DNA from: Tessaracoccus bendigoensis DSM 12906
Lineage (GTDB): Bacteria > Actinomycetota > Actinomycetes > Propionibacteriales > Propionibacteriaceae
Direction: 5' to 3'
NCBI RefSeq assembly: GCF_900141915.1
Contig: NZ_FQZG01000031.1
Span: 1-43,219 of the forward strand
DNA: 43,219 nt
Shown: one piece after another, positions 32,627 through 42,095 of the stretch
Numbering within the stretch: position 1 is the first letter of the stretch
Layout of the letters: every line of letters begins with the position of its first letter
Notes under the pieces: generated by a model
Database searches by the model: none
The model's input: only the letters and a program-made list of their open reading frames with translations
Told to the model about the DNA's origin: nothing
Position numbers and translations under genes: made by a program

Positions 32627-35600
32627 CCTGTCGGCCGATGGTCCCGATCAGTGAGTCGGTCGCCTCAGCACCCGTTGACGAGTCAAGGCTGGCCTGCAGC
32701 GTCGTGATGCGCGCTTCGATGCCGAGGCGTTCGGCGGTTTCACCATTGCCGTCCTCGGTCAGGAACCGTGTCATCGCCGCGATCCCGCGGCTAGCGTGCG
32801 CGGCGTTGGCCGACGCCTGCTCAGCGAGGCGTTGCGAGTACCAGTCGGAGGCCAACACCTGCTCGCGATCGAACATGGCCCGGAACGCCGGATCCTGCAG
32901 TCCGAGCCCCTCGGCGGATTGGCCGTTGGCCATGATCTCGAGGAGGGCCTTGATGGGCGGGACGGCCAGCGAGATGGTGCCGTCCTCGATGTAGGACTTT
33001 GCGACATGCTGATGAGTGGTCACGATGGTGCGGACCGACTCGGCGTAGGCGTCGGCGTCCTGCAGTTCGGGGCGCAGCATGTTCTCGGAGAACACGACGT
33101 GGGGATGCATGAAGATGCGGCCGAAGTACTTCGACTGGAACTTCGCCGTCATCCGGTAACCCAGGCGGCTGGCCTCGATCGTCTCACCGTCGATCTCGAA
33201 GTCCTCCACCCGCTCAAGGGCACCCTCCGCGATCAGGTGGGCCGCGTCGCGCTCCTGCGGGGTCATCCTGCTGAACACTTCGGGAACCAGCAGCGAGATG
33301 TCGTGGTCGACGCGAACGTTGGGGCCGATCACTCCCGCCGACGACAGCCAGCCGTCGTAGCCGGTAAGCGTGAAGTCGAGGAAGGCCGCGTTCAGGTCGA
33401 TGATCGAAGGGAGCGCGTTGAACGGGCCCTTCGTCATGGCTCCCTCGGAGCCGGCGCCTGTCGTGGAAGGGGACTTGCCGGTCATTGAGGAGATGAACTC
33501 CATGAACAACTCGGGGCGTTCCATGAAGTGCAGCGGCGCGTAGCAGCAGAGCGGGGGAACCCCGTCCTCGGCGGCGTTGTTGCGCCGACCTGCCGCCACC
33601 ACGTCGACGGGGAGCCTGAGCGGGGCTTCCATCGGGAGCCTGCGGTGCATCCGTGAGACCATCTCGGCGATAGCGGTCTCGCGCGGCCGGGAGATGTCGG
33701 GGCGAACCTGCAGGTAGCGCGGGTTCTTGGAACGCTTCCCGTTGATCAGCCGCGGGTCGGCCGATGACACGAAGTACTCGGCGCTGTCGCGGCTGCCGTC
33801 CGCAACGCCCCGGATGAGCGACTGCATGGGCTCGGTGAACCGGGAGAAATTGACGGCGTCGTCGACCATCGTCTTGGCGGCGCTCCTGGTCAGCGGCTCG
33901 AAGTTGCTGATGAAGGCGCCGGCGGCGATGTCGATCTCGGTTTGCTTGTCGTAGCCGCGGTGGATCGCATCGTCTGGGCGCTGGAACAGGAGTTGTTCGC
34001 AGTTGGTGACGTATTTCCGAGAGAGCCCGTCAGTGCGTCCGGCCACCTCGCCCGGCACGATGATGCTGGCCGTGATGTCGTCTTCGGTCTGCACCTTGGT
34101 TGCCGGATGGAAGTCGTGGCGGAGCCCGAACAGGCGCCAGGAGCCGTCGACGGCGAAGCCGACGCGCAGCATGTTGACTGTGATCTTGTCACCGTCGAGG
34201 CGCAGCGCGTGCCCGGCGCGACCGTTGATCCGTCCCACCGAGAAGTGTGAGGCCCAGTCACTGCCCCATTCGGGGTGGTAGAAGCGCTTGACCACGAACA
34301 CGAGTTCCTTGATGTGGTGCGGGATTGCCTCGACCCAGGCGTTGTACTCGTCGGTGTAGTCCCTGCTCGGGGTGAGCAGCTTGATGACGGAGCCGACGCT
34401 GCGCTCGTCGGAGAGCAGCGCCCGATGGTCGCCGCAGGCCGGGTCCACGAAGCGGGTCGAGAAGTCGTGGTTGATGATCGCGGCGACCTGCTCCATGTCC
34501 TGGGTGAAGTCGTTGACGTAGGCGTTGCCGTTGACGAAGGCGTCCGTGATCGATTTTGAGATCTCCGACTTGCCGCCGCCTGAGACGGTCGCGGGCTTGT
34601 GGGCCGACGTCGCGACGGGGGATGTGCCCAGCAGGGTCCATTGGTCGCCGTCCGCGGCGAGGTGGGTCAACTCCACGATGTAGCCGTCCGGGCCGACATA
34701 TTGCGTGTTGGCGCGTAGTTGGATGCTTCCTGGGACGCCGTCGAGAGTCCAGGAGACGGTGCTGTCTCGAAGTGAGTAGGAGGAGTGCTCCGGAACCAGC
34801 ACGATGTGCGGCTGTTCCAGGTCGACGGCGTGCCCTTCGGGGCGGCGGACAAAGCGCTCGGGGTTGCGGGCGATCACGTCGGCGATGCGGTAGCTGTCGT
34901 CGGCGTAGGTGTCGGTGAAGGTCTGGCCCAGGTTGTAGCGGGGGAAGGCTATCGCGCCGCCGGCGTGTTCCTCTTCGACCATGCCGAGCAGGTTGGCCGC
35001 GTAACTGATCTGCGCCTTGACCTCCTTCTTGCAGTAGCCGAAGTAGTTGTCGGCGATGACGGTGACGATCACCCCGCGCTCATCGCGGGCACAGGCCTTG
35101 AATGCCGAGCCGCCGTTGTAGCGTTCGTCCTCTGACGTCCAGCACATGCCGTCGCGGCGCTGCCGCTCAGTGGCATCGTCCCAATGGGGGAGGCCCAGCT
35201 CCTTCTTCGTCAGCTTCGTCAGGTGTGGCGCCAGCACCACAAGCCCGGTGTGGCCGGTCCAGCTCTCGGGGTTGAGGGAAGAGTCGTTGTCCGGGAGGTA
35301 CGGGTCGCCGCCGTTGCCGAAGATGCCCTCGACGAAATCGAGATTTGCCATCAGGGTAGCGGGGGCAAGGAACCTGGTCTCCATCCGGCGCTCGGATGTG
35401 TATCCGGGTACCTCGGGGACGACGATCGGGCGCAGCAGCAGAGAGACCCAGCACTTCGGCTGGTCGGGCTGCTCGGAGGTGTAGGGCAGCACCAGGGCGT
35501 CGTCCGGCGCGTCGAAGGCGTGTTCCAGCAGCCGACCGAACACGTCGCGCGGGACGGCGAGCTTGTCGTCCTGCACAGGCAGGCCGCCCTCGGCGATGTG

Positions 35601-35978
35601 GAAGACGCCCTTGGTGGTGCGGCGATCGTTGGCGGGATTGTGCAGGATGCCGTTGACGAGGCGGTAACTGGTCAACTGCTCCGAGGCGAAGGTGTCCGAT
35701 CCCACCGGCAGCGACATCGCCCGTGCCAGCCCCGGCTGGTCGAGAACGAGGGTCTGGCGGGGCAGCCTCGGTGCGGTGTCGGTCCCCGTGAGGTAGTCGT
35801 CGAGGAACGACTGGATCCGGGAATCGACGGCCGGGAGCCGGTTCTGGAGACGACGGTTGAACTCGCGCTGACGGGCCAGGACCGGTCGAACAAGGTCGAC
35901 GGCCGGGCTGTCAGGGAGCGGTATCCCGAGAAGTCCGAGTCGAAGGTTGATAGCTGCAGTTTCCGCGAAAGAAGCCAT
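32607..35978 (-). CDS. Probable pyrophosphate-dependent phosphoenolpyruvate carboxykinase (PPi-PEPCK)
   Basis: A very large soluble protein, 1123 residues, with no signal peptide or membrane helix. Its size, one-domain character and Propionibacteriaceae context match the PPi-type PEP carboxykinase known from Propionibacterium and Entamoeba. That enzyme interconverts oxaloacetate + PPi with PEP + phosphate + CO2. Candidate functional segments are NGGDPYLPDNDSSLNP, GYCKKEVKAQISYAANLLG (near 316), a P-loop-like SGGGKSEISKSI (near 466), GSEGAMTKGPFNALPSIIDL, and VRVDHDISLLVPEVFSRM (near 896). I recall the family from length and these segments; active-site residues were not aligned. The ATG at 35978 is preferred: a TAGATT -10 box lies 7 bases before it, and no Shine-Dalgarno is present. 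The enzyme would feed the Wood-Werkman/C4 cycle together with SdhCAB. Confidence 0.72.
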   Translation of the reverse strand: MASFAETAAINLRLGLLGIPLPDSPAVDLVRPVLARQREFNRRLQNRLPAVDSRIQSFLDDYLTGTDTAPRLPRQTLVLDQPGLARAMSLPVGSDTFASEQLTSYRLVNGILHNPANDRRTTKGVFHIAEGGLPVQDDKLAVPRDVFGRLLEHAFDAPDDALVLPYTSEQPDQPKCWVSLLLRPIVVPEVPGYTSERRMETRFLAPATLMANLDFVEGIFGNGGDPYLPDNDSSLNPESWTGHTGLVVLAPHLTKLTKKELGLPHWDDATERQRRDGMCWTSEDERYNGGSAFKACARDERGVIVTVIADNYFGYCKKEVKAQISYAANLLGMVEEEHAGGAIAFPRYNLGQTFTDTYADDSYRIADVIARNPERFVRRPEGHAVDLEQPHIVLVPEHSSYSLRDSTVSWTLDGVPGSIQLRANTQYVGPDGYIVELTHLAADGDQWTLLGTSPVATSAHKPATVSGGGKSEISKSITDAFVNGNAYVNDFTQDMEQVAAIINHDFSTRFVDPACGDHRALLSDERSVGSVIKLLTPSRDYTDEYNAWVEAIPHHIKELVFVVKRFYHPEWGSDWASHFSVGRINGRAGHALRLDGDKITVNMLRVGFAVDGSWRLFGLRHDFHPATKVQTEDDITASIIVPGEVAGRTDGLSRKYVTNCEQLLFQRPDDAIHRGYDKQTEIDIAAGAFISNFEPLTRSAAKTMVDDAVNFSRFTEPMQSLIRGVADGSRDSAEYFVSSADPRLINGKRSKNPRYLQVRPDISRPRETAIAEMVSRMHRRLPMEAPLRLPVDVVAAGRRNNAAEDGVPPLCCYAPLHFMERPELFMEFISSMTGKSPSTTGAGSEGAMTKGPFNALPSIIDLNAAFLDFTLTGYDGWLSSAGVIGPNVRVDHDISLLVPEVFSRMTPQERDAAHLIAEGALERVEDFEIDGETIEASRLGYRMTAKFQSKYFGRIFMHPHVVFSENMLRPELQDADAYAESVRTIVTTHQHVAKSYIEDGTISLAVPPIKALLEIMANGQSAEGLGLQDPAFRAMFDREQVLASDWYSQRLAEQASANAAHASRGIAAMTRFLTEDGNGETAERLGIEARITTLQASLDSSTGAEATDSLIGTIGRQVTWRLE

Positions 35979-35985
35979 GCAACCC

Positions 35986-35991
35986 AATCTA
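35986..35991 (-). promoter_or_regulatory. Candidate -10 element for the leaderless PEP carboxykinase gene
   Basis: Read on the minus strand, TAGATT lies 7 bases before the ATG at 35978, the same geometry as at ftsY, sdhC and the SARP gene. Confidence 0.45.
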
Positions 35992-36064
35992 CGCAATCCG
36001 AAAAGGCGAAATCCGGGGGTGCCGCTTAGCGGACGGACAGGGCGCCGCTACCATGCCGGGCCAG

Positions 36065-37396
36065 TCACTGCGTCCTGATGGCCGCCAGCGGCGACAACCG
36101 GGACGCGCGGATCGCCGGGGCGAGACCGGCGACCATGCCGATCAGTGTGGCGAAGACGACGGCAGCGATCATCAGCCACACCGGGATGACGGAAATGGTC
36201 GTGACCATGCCATCCAGGCCCTGGCCCTGGGCCGCGACGACCCAGTTCGCCACACTCGAGGCTCCCATGCTGAGCAGCAGGCCCAGTAGCCCTCCGATGA
36301 AACCGATGGTGGCCGATTCGAAGAGGAACATCTTGCGGATGTCCCCGAGGCCTGCGCCGATCACCTTCATGATGCCGATCTCGCGGGTGCGTTCGTAGAC
36401 GCTCATCATCATGGTGTTGGCGATACCGATGGCGGCCACCAGCAACGAGACGAAACCGATGCCGCCGAAGACGGCTTGGACGAGGAAGGCAGTCCGTTGG
36501 GCCTCACGGATCCATTCGATCGAGGCCTGCGCATCGTAGCCGTCGGCTCTGAGCGCGGTCATCAGGGCTTCGGCATCCTCAGGGGTCTCTGCCTGCAGCG
36601 TGACCATCGAATAGACGAAGCCGGGCTTGGGTCTTCCATCAGAGGTGGCGGGCTGGTTCGGCAGCGCCTTGCCGGGCATCGCCTTTTTCAGCATCTCGAC
36701 CATCGCGTCGAAGTCTGAGTAGGCGACCGACGAGTAGGGTCCATACATCTGATTCGGATCGCCTGCAACGACGGCCGACACCGGCACGATGACCCGTTTA
36801 GGTGGTGTGGCGTCCCCCTCCTGTGGCTCGCCGGGGACCGGGCCCATCATGGAGGAGGTGTCGAAGTTCAGAAACAGGGTCTGGGTCTGGAAATCGACCT
36901 CGAGCATCTCGCCGGTCATCTCGTTGTAGAACCCCTGACTGATCATGTCGCCGAGCACGAGCCCCGGTTGACCCGCCGTCGGGAGTTGCCCCCAGGCCAG
37001 AGGTGGGGCAAGGGAGCCAAGCACGCGGGCCGGTACCGCCGTGATCTGCATATACTGCGCCATCGAGTCGACTTCGGCCAAGACGTCGACGTAGTAGACG
37101 GGCCACGAATCCTGCACGCCGGGGTATTGGGAGAGTTGAGCCACGAGCGTGTCGTTGAGCTCGGTCGGCAGCCCCCGTTCGGCGGCATCGGGCGGAGGGC
37201 CGTAGACGGTGACCTCGCGCAGGTTTGCGTTGTTCTCGAAGGAGCCGAGGAGGCTCTGCGTCATGCCGAGGCCGAGGGAGACCATCACGACCACCGATGT
37301 GGTGCCGATCAGGACACCGAGGACGGTGAGCAGCGTCCGGAACGGTCGCTGTCTCAGGCTCGCCAAGGAGGTGGCGATCAGATCAGTTGGACGCAT
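36065..37396 (-). CDS. ABC transporter permease, MacB/FtsX type
   Basis: A 443-residue permease. One helix near residues 20-45 (RTLLTVLGVLIGTTSVVVMVSL) is followed by a large extracellular MacB-like periplasmic-core domain (45-300). Three C-terminal helices lie near 310-335, 360-390 and 405-430, with the FtsX-family stretch YERTREIGIMKVIGAG between. It ends in the typical LSPLAAIRTQ. Such permeases act as mechanotransmission machines exporting peptides or lipids, or driving surface enzymes. It is the last gene of a three-gene minus-strand operon, 3 bases after the accessory gene. Confidence 0.92.
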   Translation of the reverse strand: MRPTDLIATSLASLRQRPFRTLLTVLGVLIGTTSVVVMVSLGLGMTQSLLGSFENNANLREVTVYGPPPDAAERGLPTELNDTLVAQLSQYPGVQDSWPVYYVDVLAEVDSMAQYMQITAVPARVLGSLAPPLAWGQLPTAGQPGLVLGDMISQGFYNEMTGEMLEVDFQTQTLFLNFDTSSMMGPVPGEPQEGDATPPKRVIVPVSAVVAGDPNQMYGPYSSVAYSDFDAMVEMLKKAMPGKALPNQPATSDGRPKPGFVYSMVTLQAETPEDAEALMTALRADGYDAQASIEWIREAQRTAFLVQAVFGGIGFVSLLVAAIGIANTMMMSVYERTREIGIMKVIGAGLGDIRKMFLFESATIGFIGGLLGLLLSMGASSVANWVVAAQGQGLDGMVTTISVIPVWLMIAAVVFATLIGMVAGLAPAIRASRLSPLAAIRTQ

Positions 37397-37399
37397 TGT

Positions 37400-38514
37400 C
37401 TACTGCCAGTCGTCACCGATGAGGTTGTCGCCCGACAGCGCCGCGAGCGACTCCGCATCCTCCCTGGCGGCGCGTCGTTTGCGGGCGGCACGGGCGATCA
37501 ACAGTGCCGTCACAAGTAGAGCGACCACGACCACCACTGCGACAAGGGGCAGGAACGGGAAGCCTGCCGGTTCGGGTTCCGGTTCCGGGATCTCGCCCGG
37601 GTACTCCTCCTGGGGTTGGGCTTCGCTGATGGACAGGTCGACCTGCCTGGTGAAAGTGAACGGCTCGCCGGTGACGTCCTCGTAGCTGACCACGACATCG
37701 ATCGGCCCGGTGGCTGGCTCGTTGGCGGTCACCGTCAGGTCGACCGCGCCGCTGGTCCCTGGGTCGATCGAGCCGATGAAGGCCTCGGCGGGCGCGAGGG
37801 CCTGGCCCTCGGCGATCGTCGCCTTTGCGTTGAAGAGCTTGGACTTGCCCTGGTTCTGGATGGTGAAGGTCATGGACGCCTGCTGGCCAACCGTCAGCAT
37901 CTCCGGCGTGACCTGTGGGATGGAGGCGTCGGCGCGGAGTTCCTGGTTGACCTCGATGGCCAGGGTCTCGGTTGACTCGTAGGCGTTGGCGAGGGCGTCT
38001 TCGTACTCGACGGCGATCGTCAGTTGGTAGGGCTTGGCCTCGAGCGAGGGTAGCGCACGAAACGTCATGGACTGACCCGAGACCCGCTCGGCGCGGATCC
38101 GGGAGACGAACAGCGACGACGACCCCCCGACGGGTAGGAATGCCGTGTCAGGGGACGCTACGGTCACTTTGAGATTCTGTACGCGGGTGGTGGTGGAGGT
38201 GTTGCGGAGTGAGAAGTTGACGGTGAACTCCTGGCCCGCGAACACGACCTGGGGTTCGACGCTGAAACCCTCGACCATGACGCGGGGCACCGAAACCCCC
38301 GCGGGGCCTTGCGTTCCTCCTCCCGAACCATCCCCGGAGTTGCCGCCGGAACCAGTGCTGGATCCGCTACTGGTGCCCGATCCGTTGTCGGAGCCGGTGG
38401 AGCCCGAAGTGCCCGGCTGGCCGTCACCGGACTCATCTCCTGCGGCACTTGTCATCGGGATCAGGCAGAGACTGAGGAGTATGACGAGAAGCGTCGTCAG
38501 ACGGGTGATCGGTT

Positions 38515-38518
<4 letters not shown>
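37400..38518 (-). CDS. Membrane-anchored CARDB/COG1361-like accessory protein
   Basis: A 372-residue surface protein. A signal peptide (1-25, TTLLVILLSLCLIPMTSA) is followed by a Ser/Gly-rich spacer of about 50 residues. Two beta-sandwich, adhesin-like domains come next (FSVEPQVVFAGQEFTVNFSLRNTS; TVGQQASMTFTIQNQGKSKLFNAKATI). They look like the CARDB/COG1361 type. A C-terminal transmembrane helix near 320-345 ends in a basic RAARKRRAARED stop-transfer. It lies between the ATPase (ATGA overlap) and the permease, so it probably works as the external accessory subunit of this ABC system. Family assignment rests on pattern only. Confidence 0.8.
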
Positions 38519-39264
<746 letters not shown>

Positions 39265-39378
39265 GGGCAGCCTTTCGGGTTCCGCATGGCGCGTCATCGT
39301 CGCCAGGTGGCAGTCACCCTACGGCCGCGGACGCTCAGATCACGCCAGACATGGCCGAAAAGGCCTGAAGTCCCGGGC

Positions 39379-39759
39379 TCATGTGGCCGAAAGGTATACA
39401 GCTTCGATGCGGTGTACCACCAGGGTATTGAGGTTGGCGAGGTGAGCGAAGCCCTTCGGGGGTGTACCCCGGTAGAGGGGCCGGATCGTCGTCAGCACTT
39501 CGAAGAGTTCATCGCGCGTGAAGCTATCTCCGCGGGTGAGGAGCCTGAGGCCGCCAGCCGCGTCACGCAGGTCGCGTAGTCGTCCGCGCCATCCGGGGTT
39601 CGACATGGGGGAGTCCTCCCCGTCCATGGCGTCGGCGAGTTGGCCGAGGGCATTAATCAACGCCTCGATGTCTGGCCTGACCCGCGCACAGTCGAATGCG
39701 GTGACGGTGACGGTGTCGGCCTCTTCATCGCGACCGAACAGCCTTCCGAGAATCCCCAT
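39379..39759 (-). CDS. Small soluble protein of unknown function
   Basis: A 126-residue protein starting MGILGRLFGRDEEAD, a short amphipathic basic start that could touch membranes. Mostly helical, mixed-charge sequence follows (RVRPDIEALINALGQLADAMDG, GWRGRLRDLRDAAGGLRLL). The C-terminal half reads DELFEVLTTIRPLYRGTPPKGFAHL. The Shine-Dalgarno TAGGAGG is excellent, 9 bases before the ATG, and composition matches neighbours, so it is accepted as real. I do not recognise the family. It stands alone between the ABC operon and the exchanger, on the same strand as both. Confidence 0.7.
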   Translation of the reverse strand: MGILGRLFGRDEEADTVTVTAFDCARVRPDIEALINALGQLADAMDGEDSPMSNPGWRGRLRDLRDAAGGLRLLTRGDSFTRDELFEVLTTIRPLYRGTPPKGFAHLANLNTLVVHRIEAVYLSAT

Positions 39760-39858
39760 CTGCCCTGCCTCCTAACGTGTTACTACACCGTACCCGTATG
39801 CCGGTGGCACCTGGGGCCTTGCGGCTGCTCCGCCGATTCGGGAAGCAGACCCGTGCGC

Positions 39859-40869
39859 TCACGTCCGGGCCAGGAGCAGGTAGGTGAGGTAGATCGCATA
39901 GCCCGCCACCAGCAGCCCACCTTCCAGGCGGGAGAGCCTCTTGCCGGTCAGGAACAGGGGGATGCAGAGGAGCGACAGCCCGACCATGATGGGCACGTCG
40001 ATGCTGAGCAGGTGCGCCTCGATCGGGCCAGACCCGTTTGCGATCAGCACCGGGAGCCCGAGGATGAGCGTGAGATTGAGCATGCTGGAACCGATCAGGT
40101 TACCTACCGCGATGTCCCGGTCCCCGCGCATCGTTGACACGATGGTGGTGGCCAGTTCGGGGGCAGAGGTGCCGATGGCGACGATGGTGAGCCCGATGAA
40201 GGCGTCGGAGACGCCGACGGCCAGCGCGAGGCTGGTGGCTCCGGTGACCAGCCAATCGGCTCCGACGACTATCACCACGAGCCCCGCCACCAGGATGAGA
40301 AGGTGCCACCACGCCGAACGGTCCTCAGGTGCTCTGCGGGGTGTCGTCTTGCCTGCCAGTTCAGCGGCGACGGTCTCGACGTCAGGGGCGGGTTGCAGGG
40401 CGGTGGAGCGCTTCTCGCGTCTGGTCCAAAGCGCGAGCAAGATGAGGTAGATCAACGCGGTCGCGGTGAGCGGAATGCCCTCCCAGCGAGCCAGCTGTCC
40501 GTCCGCTGAAAGCAGCAGGAGCAGCACGGCGGCAAGGCACATGGCTGGTAGGTCAAGGATCAGCGTGCGGCGTTCGAAGGGGATGGCCCGGATCGCCGCG
40601 CTGAGGCCGAGGATCAGCATGATGTTGACGATGTTGGTGCCAGCGATGTTGCCGACCGCGAGCGAACCGGAGTCGCGGCTCATGGCGTCGATCCCGACGG
40701 CCAGTTCGGGGGCGCTTGTGCCGATGGAGACGACTGTGAGACCGATCATCATCGGTGAGATGCCCAGCCGCCTGGCTAGTAGCGAGCCGTAGCGGACGAC
40801 GAGCTCGGCACCGAGGATGAGGGCACCCAGTCCGACGACCAACAGCAGCAGCGCGCCTCCGGAACCCAT
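39859..40869 (-). CDS. Na+/Ca2+ exchanger-family (CaCA) antiporter, YrbG-like
   Basis: A 336-residue inner-membrane antiporter, exporting Ca2+ in exchange for Na+ or H+. About ten hydrophobic helices form two inverted halves. Each half has the alpha-repeat signature: GLTVVSIGTSAPELAVG with GNIAGTNIVNIMLILG (near 43-90), and GLTIVAIGTSAPELATT with GNLIGSSMLNLTLILG (near 228-275). A cytoplasmic loop of about 50 charged residues (RREKRSTALQPAPDVE) separates them. Full length for the bacterial family. It borders the decayed accessory island. Confidence 0.93.
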   Translation of the reverse strand: MGSGGALLLLVVGLGALILGAELVVRYGSLLARRLGISPMMIGLTVVSIGTSAPELAVGIDAMSRDSGSLAVGNIAGTNIVNIMLILGLSAAIRAIPFERRTLILDLPAMCLAAVLLLLLSADGQLARWEGIPLTATALIYLILLALWTRREKRSTALQPAPDVETVAAELAGKTTPRRAPEDRSAWWHLLILVAGLVVIVVGADWLVTGATSLALAVGVSDAFIGLTIVAIGTSAPELATTIVSTMRGDRDIAVGNLIGSSMLNLTLILGLPVLIANGSGPIEAHLLSIDVPIMVGLSLLCIPLFLTGKRLSRLEGGLLVAGYAIYLTYLLLART

Positions 40870-40957
40870 GATCCACCATAGCGTGACGGCCGATGCCGTC
40901 GGGGAGGAGAGGTGGTAATCGAGTCCAGCACCGCTCCCGGTAGATCAGGCTACCTTC

Positions 40958-41053
40958 CGTAGACGGACGAGCGGCTCTTCAAGGCGCTCGCGATGGCTCA
41001 CGAAGGCTGGATTACCGCTCAGGTCATTGGTCGAGGATCTCACCCTGTCAGGA
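40958..41053. repeat. Left arm of a roughly 96-bp imperfect inverted repeat
   Basis: The reverse complement of this segment matches 43101-43196 with about 12 mismatches by hand count and no gaps. Shared blocks include TCCTGACAGGGTGAGA, AATCCAGCCTTCG and CGAGCGCCTT. Similarity stops sharply at both ends. It lies between the exchanger gene and the truncated toxin; no complete gene is seen in 40870-41140. Confidence 0.8.
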
Positions 41054-41117
41054 GGTCTTGAGTCCAGCGCCGCCGCGACACCAGCCTTCAGACGTCGACA
41101 CCAGCGGAAAGGCTCGT

Positions 41118-41139
41118 CACCAGTGGTATACAGCTGGTG
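41118..41139. other. 22-bp dyad at the toxin truncation point, possible recombination site
   Basis: CACCAG and CTGGTG arms flank a central GTATAC palindrome with TA at the axis, with two mismatched bases on each side. Further copies of the half-site occur nearby: GACACCAGC at about 41078 and 41097, and an inverted one at about 41151. This resembles the multi-subsite layout of serine-recombinase sites. It ends 2 bases from the truncated abiEii stop. Confidence 0.4.
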
Positions 41140-41140
41140 T

Positions 41141-41275
41141 TCAGCGATACTGCTGGTAGGGGTGGTTGGCGATCGCGCAGATCGCCCGTGACAGGAGGAG
41201 GTCTTGTTCCACCTGTTCCAGAGTTGGCCACGGATGCTGCGTGCCCCAGGCCGTGACTACGTTTGCCGGAATCAC
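41141..41275 (-). pseudogene. Truncated AbiEii-type nucleotidyltransferase toxin, N-terminal 44 codons only
   Basis: GTG at 41275 overlaps the AbiEi stop as GTGA, exactly as in intact abiE operons. The peptide MIPANVVTAWG, HPWPTLEQVEQDLLLSRA, IANHPYQQYR is a clear AbiEii amino terminus. It then stops, where family members continue into the nucleotidyltransferase core with an R-G-G-T/S-type motif. AbiEii is normally about 280-300 residues, so no catalytic residue remains. The sequence beyond the stop shows no AbiEii homology in any frame. The toxin is therefore lost, and a partner antitoxin without its toxin remains upstream. Confidence 0.8.
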
Positions 41276-42066
41276 GTATCTGGCTCCACGTCGCGGTTGA
41301 TCATCAGCATCCAGTCATCATCCATCGAGCCTCTGACAGTCGAATGTGGGTCGAGGTGGGAGGGGGAGACCGCAAGCCCGGGGGCGACGTCACGCAGGGG
41401 TGCCAGGTCGTCGCGGTCTGTGAACCGGGATAGGATCCAGCCGACTCGGCGGGTGGCTGCGGCGGGGAACGTCGTCGACAGGCCGATGAGGTCAGCCGGG
41501 TCGAATGTGGGATCTTCGGAGAGTTCCACGATCACGGTGGCGGCGTTGTCGAGCCCGGCGGCGCGGTGCAGGTCGTCGGCGATGTCCAGCATGGTGGCAG
41601 CGATCGTGGATACCTGCGCGGTGCCCTCGCGCGTCGGGTGGGAGATCGTGGGGACTGCCTCGACGTTGCGCTGGGCGAAGCTGAACCTTGTTCGGCCGAC
41701 GGAGCGGTCCCGGACCTGTCTGTCCACGCCCACCTGGAACACTTGCGGGGCTTGGTGGGAGGCGCCGTGCAGGGCCGCGGCGCTGAGCCAGCCCACGTAG
41801 TAGCAGACGCGGAGGTGGTGCATCATCATGTCGATGATCTCCATCCCCGGTGGGGCACCCCACGTGCGGAACTCCGGCGGGACGGGTACCCACAAGCCTC
41901 GGACCGGCTGGACCCATTCGCCTCGGCGAGCAGGCGCATGGAGCCGGCGACGAACCTGGTCCGGGTCAACGCCGAGGAGCTCAGCAACTTCAGCCGTCGT
42001 GAGTGCACCCCGACCCTGCGACATCGCCCAATCAGCAAGCTCGGGAGCCCGCACCGCGTGAGTCAT
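41272..42066 (-). CDS. AbiEi-type antitoxin, type IV toxin-antitoxin or abortive-infection system
   Basis: A 264-residue protein. An N-terminal winged helix (about 19-60: ALTTAEVAELLGVDPDQVRRRL, RGEWVQPVRGLWVPVP) precedes the AbiEi C-terminal domain. That domain contains GMEIIDMMMHHL, YYVGWLSAAALHGASHQAPQVFQV, HPTREGTAQVSTIAATMLDIADD and a C-terminal SRFTDRDDLAPL. AbiEi represses its own operon and neutralises the AbiEii nucleotidyltransferase; the pair can abort phage infection. ATG 42066 starts the conserved domain; 20 upstream in-frame codons look unrelated. The toxin gene that follows is truncated, so this antitoxin is orphaned but intact. It lies head-to-head with the recombinase remnant. 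Confidence 0.88.
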   Translation of the reverse strand: MTHAVRAPELADWAMSQGRGALTTAEVAELLGVDPDQVRRRLHAPARRGEWVQPVRGLWVPVPPEFRTWGAPPGMEIIDMMMHHLRVCYYVGWLSAAALHGASHQAPQVFQVGVDRQVRDRSVGRTRFSFAQRNVEAVPTISHPTREGTAQVSTIAATMLDIADDLHRAAGLDNAATVIVELSEDPTFDPADLIGLSTTFPAAATRRVGWILSRFTDRDDLAPLRDVAPGLAVSPSHLDPHSTVRGSMDDDWMLMINRDVEPDT

Positions 42067-42095
42067 ACAGACAATCGTCACAGTTAGCGTGACGT

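Noticed and set aside
41204-41800. 198-codon plus-strand frame opposite the AbiEi gene
   Set aside because: Ser/Arg-rich shadow; the minus strand carries the AbiEi domain and the coupled toxin start.
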